8,450 nt of DNA. It comes from Marinilabiliales bacterium (lineage in GTDB: Bacteria; Bacteroidota; Bacteroidia; Bacteroidales; BM523). The notes under the pieces are model-generated. The model saw nothing but the letters and a program-made list of their open reading frames with translations, was not told the origin of the DNA and did not search any database. The translations under genes were made by a program, and so were the position numbers. Location of the stretch: contig PKSZ01000060.1 in NCBI GenBank assembly GCA_002869425.1, positions 1 through 8,450 of the forward strand. The letters are read 5' to 3'. Every line of letters begins with the position of its first letter. Position 1 is the stretch's first letter. Shown here one piece after another: positions 5,977-8,450 of this stretch.

Positions 5977-7647
5977 TCACATTCCATTATGCTTAACCAT
6001 TGAGGTGAAGAAGCTTGTCGCTTTATATATATCATCTTCAGATCCAACGGTAATATTCTCCTCACCAAACACTAACTTCTCCGCTTCTATACCCGCCAGG
6101 AAGAGTGCACCTCTCGCTATAATCTCTTTCTTTGATAAATACTTCCATTTGAACTTAGTGTAGACAAAACCATTTGTTCCATGATCCGAAGTCCTGGAAT
6201 GAATTATTTCAGGAATGGTATCTAGTAAAATGATGGATGCTATGGCATGTCCACTCTCATGCACTGCAGTTATTGCCTGAAGATCATCTTTGGTGTTCTT
6301 TCTCAACTCATGCAGTTTCATTTTAATAGGAATCGTAAATGAACCAACTTCCTCAGCAGCTGATTTGACTTTAACCTGAAGATTGTTGTTTGAGTAGTTG
6401 ACATCAATAATTGATACTTCTGAAGAATAGTCAATCAAACCAGCAAAGATCTGACCCAAATTCGAGTTAATTATTTGATGTATGGTTGTAAATACCGGCC
6501 TTGTACCTAAAGTAGGATAAACACCTTCCTTGTATATGATATCATGAACTGATTGATCAAAATTGATGGTAACCTTTAAATGATCTTTAATGTGATCTTT
6601 GACTTTATCAAGCTCAATTGATATAATACTACGGTAGGCTTCTTCGCTCAACGAAGGGTAAATAATATGAAGATTTCCAAAGCGGGCGATTTGTTCATTC
6701 CTATACCGCTTCTGCAAAGCCTTTTTGATCTTACTAATATTGATTTTGCTTGTATGCTCATAAAACTCGTCAGCACTAATGTCTGCTGAGAAATTACGAC
6801 TCATTTCATAGGCCTCATCCAAATTTCCAAGAATAAAAATGAGCGATTTGGAACAGTCCACCTGGCTTGGCGCTAGCCCTCGCATAATTACCTCCTTTAG
6901 AAATCGTACCGATTCATGACTATTCAGAGTCATTAGGTGGTTTTTTACATCAAATACAAACTGGAACTTCTCTTTAGTCATTTCCTGGATATCATCGTGC
7001 AAATGCTCCGGAATGAAAGGGATATTGCCATTGGAATCTTCGCAATCATCAAATCGCTGCCGGTAAAGATTCTTACCTCGCGTTACATATCCATTCTTGG
7101 CAACCACTCCCTTTCGTATCAGGATAGATAACTGATTATACAAATCATTAAGATCATCGATACGACTGTGATACTGGGTAATATAGAATTTCCCTGAATC
7201 CAGGAGGTCCCAAATAATTGAGATATTTGGCTTACTTATTTCCAGACCTGCTTCATCCAATGTCCTTGCATGTTGAAACTCATCCATTGCAAGTATCATA
7301 GGAGACTCTGAATTGTTTGCTACCTCTTCCAGGTCATTTCTCAATCCCCATGAATTCTGCATAGCCTCACCCAGATCAAATCGATAGAATTTATCTGAAT
7401 AATCCAGTAATGAGGCTAATCGCTGAACCAATGATGTTTTACCAACACCGGTCATTCCCCAAAGGTTAATGATCACTGGTCTTCTCAGAAGATCTGGAAA
7501 TAAGTACCAATAGCTTACGTACTTGATCAGCTCATCGATGACATCATCGATCCCAAAAAACTCTTGCTTTAAAATCTGTGAAGCTGACTCGAGAATTTTC
7601 CTCTTCTCTTCAACATTTTTTCTAATTTTGTTCAGTTCGTTTGTCAT
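5977..7647 (-). CDS. HSP100-type AAA+ ATPase fused to FtsH-type (M41) zinc protease, prematurely stopped
   Basis: A 556-residue reading frame up to an in-frame TGA. Residues about 25-400 form a Clp/HSP100 D2-like AAA+ module: Walker A GMTGVGKT (64-71), Walker B ILAMDE (Asp122, Glu123), a sensor-1-like Asn275 in FILGN, an arginine region RNEQIARFGNLHIIYPSLS (316-334, compare 'pEflnRid.iv.f.pLs' in ClpB), and a sensor-2-type GTRPVFTTIHQ (381-391, compare GARPLkraI). Residues 455-556 begin an M41 peptidase: AVHESGHA with zinc ligands His463 and His467 and catalytic Glu464, then ENITVGSEDDIYKAT with Asp539 as the likely third ligand. There is no membrane segment, unlike FtsH, so it should be cytosolic. 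The rest of the peptidase domain follows the stop at 5593-5976. The start ATG (7645-7647) lies inside a 10-bp inverted repeat. Expected role: ATP-driven unfolding and proteolysis, now possibly impaired. Confidence 0.9.
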   Translation of the reverse strand: MTNELNKIRKNVEEKRKILESASQILKQEFFGIDDVIDELIKYVSYWYLFPDLLRRPVIINLWGMTGVGKTSLVQRLASLLDYSDKFYRFDLGEAMQNSWGLRNDLEEVANNSESPMILAMDEFQHARTLDEAGLEISKPNISIIWDLLDSGKFYITQYHSRIDDLNDLYNQLSILIRKGVVAKNGYVTRGKNLYRQRFDDCEDSNGNIPFIPEHLHDDIQEMTKEKFQFVFDVKNHLMTLNSHESVRFLKEVIMRGLAPSQVDCSKSLIFILGNLDEAYEMSRNFSADISADEFYEHTSKINISKIKKALQKRYRNEQIARFGNLHIIYPSLSEEAYRSIISIELDKVKDHIKDHLKVTINFDQSVHDIIYKEGVYPTLGTRPVFTTIHQIINSNLGQIFAGLIDYSSEVSIIDVNYSNNNLQVKVKSAAEEVGSFTIPIKMKLHELRKNTKDDLQAITAVHESGHAIASIILLDTIPEIIHSRTSDHGTNGFVYTKFKWKYLSKKEIIARGALFLAGIEAEKLVFGEENITVGSEDDIYKATSFFTSMVKHNGM

Positions 7648-7670
7648 AGGCTAATTGCTTTATGACAAAC
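7639..7670. promoter_or_regulatory. Perfect 10-bp inverted repeat over the AAA+/protease start codon (candidate operator)
   Basis: GTTTGTCATA at 7639-7648 is exactly complementary to TATGACAAAC at 7661-7670, with a 12-bp spacer. The half-site centres are 22 bp apart, about two helical turns, as expected for a dimer bound to one face of DNA. The left arm contains the start codon at 7645-7647. Dimeric WYL regulators such as BrxR and CapW bind inverted repeats near defence operons (family knowledge), and a WYL gene lies immediately upstream, so autoregulatory or operon control is plausible. In RNA the same bases could form a hairpin hiding the start codon. An operator is favoured if the candidate promoter overlapping it is real. 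Confidence 0.6.
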
Positions 7671-7692
7671 ATACATTCAGCACTTCGCCAAA
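7666..7692 (-). promoter_or_regulatory. Candidate Bacteroidota-type promoter for the AAA+/protease operon
   Basis: On the minus strand TATGTTTG (7666-7673) fits the Bacteroidota -7 consensus TAnnTTTG exactly, and a T-run ending in TTTG (7689-7692) could be the -33 element. The 15-bp spacing is shorter than usual, so the upstream match is weak. Transcription would begin near 7659, giving a leader of only about 12 bases. The -7 box overlaps the distal half of the inverted repeat, so a bound repressor would block it. Such boxes occur by chance in AT-rich DNA. Confidence 0.35.
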
Positions 7693-7703
7693 AAACGACG
7701 AAC

Positions 7704-8450
7704 CTACTTTTTATATTTCGAAAGTGTATCTTTTAGCACTTTTTTCACCTGGTCTCTGAACCACTTTGGCTTAATTACCTCGACACCATCACCCATCATC
7801 AGAATCTTTTGCATAAACTCATAATTAGGTCTCACATACAAATCTACCGCTGTAAAACCATCCTTTGTTTCTCCTTCAATTTGAGATTCGTGTAATTGAA
7901 GGGCTCTGACATATTTTATTTGAATCTCGTTAAAGAGAAGCTCTACCCGTTCGGGTTTCGGTTCATTAAAGTTAAGACCAATTGTATGTTCATACAGTTT
8001 CTCAAGATCAGCCTTCTTTCTTTTAAATACCTTATCCGTAATCTCCAGATCTTGAATCCTATCAACTCCAAAATTCCAAAACTTCTTGTCCCAGTCCACT
8101 TCTCCAATAATATACCAACGAGACTGGTATTCCTTTAAGAAGTATGGTTTAATTTCAAAATCACCTATTCTTCCTGTATAAAAATTTTCGTGAACAAATT
8201 TGATTACCCTTGATTCCCTTATTGCCAGAAGTAGCTTTGATAATAGCTGAATACCTATAAGATCACCAGTAGACTCATAAGAAACCAAAGAAAAGAGCTC
8301 CTTGTTTTCCTTTAAACTTTCCTGGATCAATTCTGAAGTACTGGCAATTTCCATAAATCGATAGAATGATTCGCTGGTACAACTTAGAGTTTTATCGATA
8401 TAATAGCCTCTTTTTGACATACTGTACTTTAACTCCACGCCAAATTCTTC
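7704..8450 (-). CDS. WYL-domain transcriptional regulator, partial (N-terminus beyond window)
   Basis: 248 residues are visible and the frame is still open at the window edge. The first visible residues, EEFGVELKYSMSKRGYYI, match the stretch that usually joins the N-terminal winged-helix domain to the rest of these proteins ('l.. fg..i.yd..r.GYyy'). The GTG at 8436-8438 is therefore not taken as the start, and the helix-turn-helix lies outside. The WYL domain is clear: FEIKPYFLKEYQSRWYIIGE followed by FWNFGVDRIQDLEIT. After it comes a WCX-type C-terminal region (about the last 95 residues, ending VIKPKWFRDQVKKVLKDTLSKY). WYL domains sense ligands, probably nucleic acid or nucleotides, and many WYL regulators control defence operons. 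It ends 56 bp before the AAA+/protease gene, which has a candidate operator at its start, so it is the obvious candidate controller of the operon. Family call secure; ligand unknown. Confidence 0.92.
   Translation of the reverse strand, partial: EEFGVELKYSMSKRGYYIDKTLSCTSESFYRFMEIASTSELIQESLKENKELFSLVSYESTGDLIGIQLLSKLLLAIRESRVIKFVHENFYTGRIGDFEIKPYFLKEYQSRWYIIGEVDWDKKFWNFGVDRIQDLEITDKVFKRKKADLEKLYEHTIGLNFNEPKPERVELLFNEIQIKYVRALQLHESQIEGETKDGFTAVDLYVRPNYEFMQKILMMGDGVEVIKPKWFRDQVKKVLKDTLSKYKK

Noticed and set aside
5977..5979. UGA recoded as glycine (as in Gracilibacteria/SR1) or as selenocysteine
   Set aside because: All the other genes are complete without internal TGA, which would be expected often if it encoded Gly, and TGA at 5593-5595 is the natural stop overlapping the next start. 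Nothing else suggests those lineages, and M41 proteins need no selenocysteine here.
5850..6068. Frameshift in the protease gene, with separate reading frames in this region
   Set aside because: The two halves, 5980-7647 and 5596-5976, are in the same frame. The overlapping 72-residue frame shows no family resemblance and is a shadow.
7682..7703. Rho-independent terminator after the WYL gene
   Set aside because: Only a short stem (TTCGTC/GGCGAA with one G-U pair) is possible, and it is not followed by a T-run.
8436..8438. GTG as the true start of the WYL gene
   Set aside because: The frame stays open to the window edge and the residues before the GTG (EEFG) fit the family's linker, so the gene starts outside.

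Overview
The window is an AT-rich stretch of bacterial chromosome with every recognisable gene on the minus strand, so transcription runs from high to low coordinates. Starts are ATG with no convincing Shine-Dalgarno sequence, intergenic gaps are tiny, and one candidate promoter box matches the Bacteroidota -7 consensus TAnnTTTG. Together these suggest a member of the Bacteroidota (inference; there is no rRNA or other marker). The content looks like an accessory or defence island. No transposase, integrase, tRNA, rRNA or CRISPR array is visible.

Right part, in transcription order. (1) A WYL-domain regulator at 7704-8450, cut by the window edge so that its N-terminal DNA-binding part is missing. 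(2) A gene at 5593-7647 that joins an HSP100/Clp D2-type AAA+ ATPase to an FtsH-type (M41) zinc protease; an in-frame TGA at 5977-5979 breaks it inside the conserved peptidase domain. (3) A calcineurin-like metallophosphoesterase at 4937-5596 whose start overlaps the previous stop (ATGA). (4) An unknown 258-residue protein at 4157-4933. Genes 2-4 are translationally packed. A perfect 10-bp inverted repeat (7639-7648 / 7661-7670) covers the start codon of the AAA+/protease gene and touches a candidate promoter, which makes it a likely operator.

Middle part, 1171-4145. This is a compact three-gene module: a uracil-DNA-glycosylase-like protein (3309-4145), a DUF2779 protein fusing a Cas4-like PD-(D/E)XK domain with Fe-S-type cysteines to a DEDD exonuclease domain (1823-3307), and a second PD-(D/E)XK nuclease-like protein (1171-1812). 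The gene spacings are 1 and 10 bp. The module is bracketed by a direct repeat of about 95 bp. One copy is the intact 3' end of the unknown gene (4164-4259). The other is a decayed, frameshifted copy of the same 3' end just after the module (1072-1166). The module therefore appears to have been added at, or exchanged through, the tail of the neighbouring gene.

Left part. A DUF262/GmrSD-type protein at 1-1014, with its C-terminus beyond the window. This family includes type IV restriction enzymes directed at modified DNA.

Main hypothesis: two adjacent, possibly undescribed systems share this locus. One is a WYL-controlled AAA+ protease-phosphoesterase-unknown operon. The other is a base-excision-plus-nuclease cassette whose glycosylase carries changes at the uracil-recognition positions, which could suit a modified or cytosine-type base. 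This functional reading is inference from motifs and context only.
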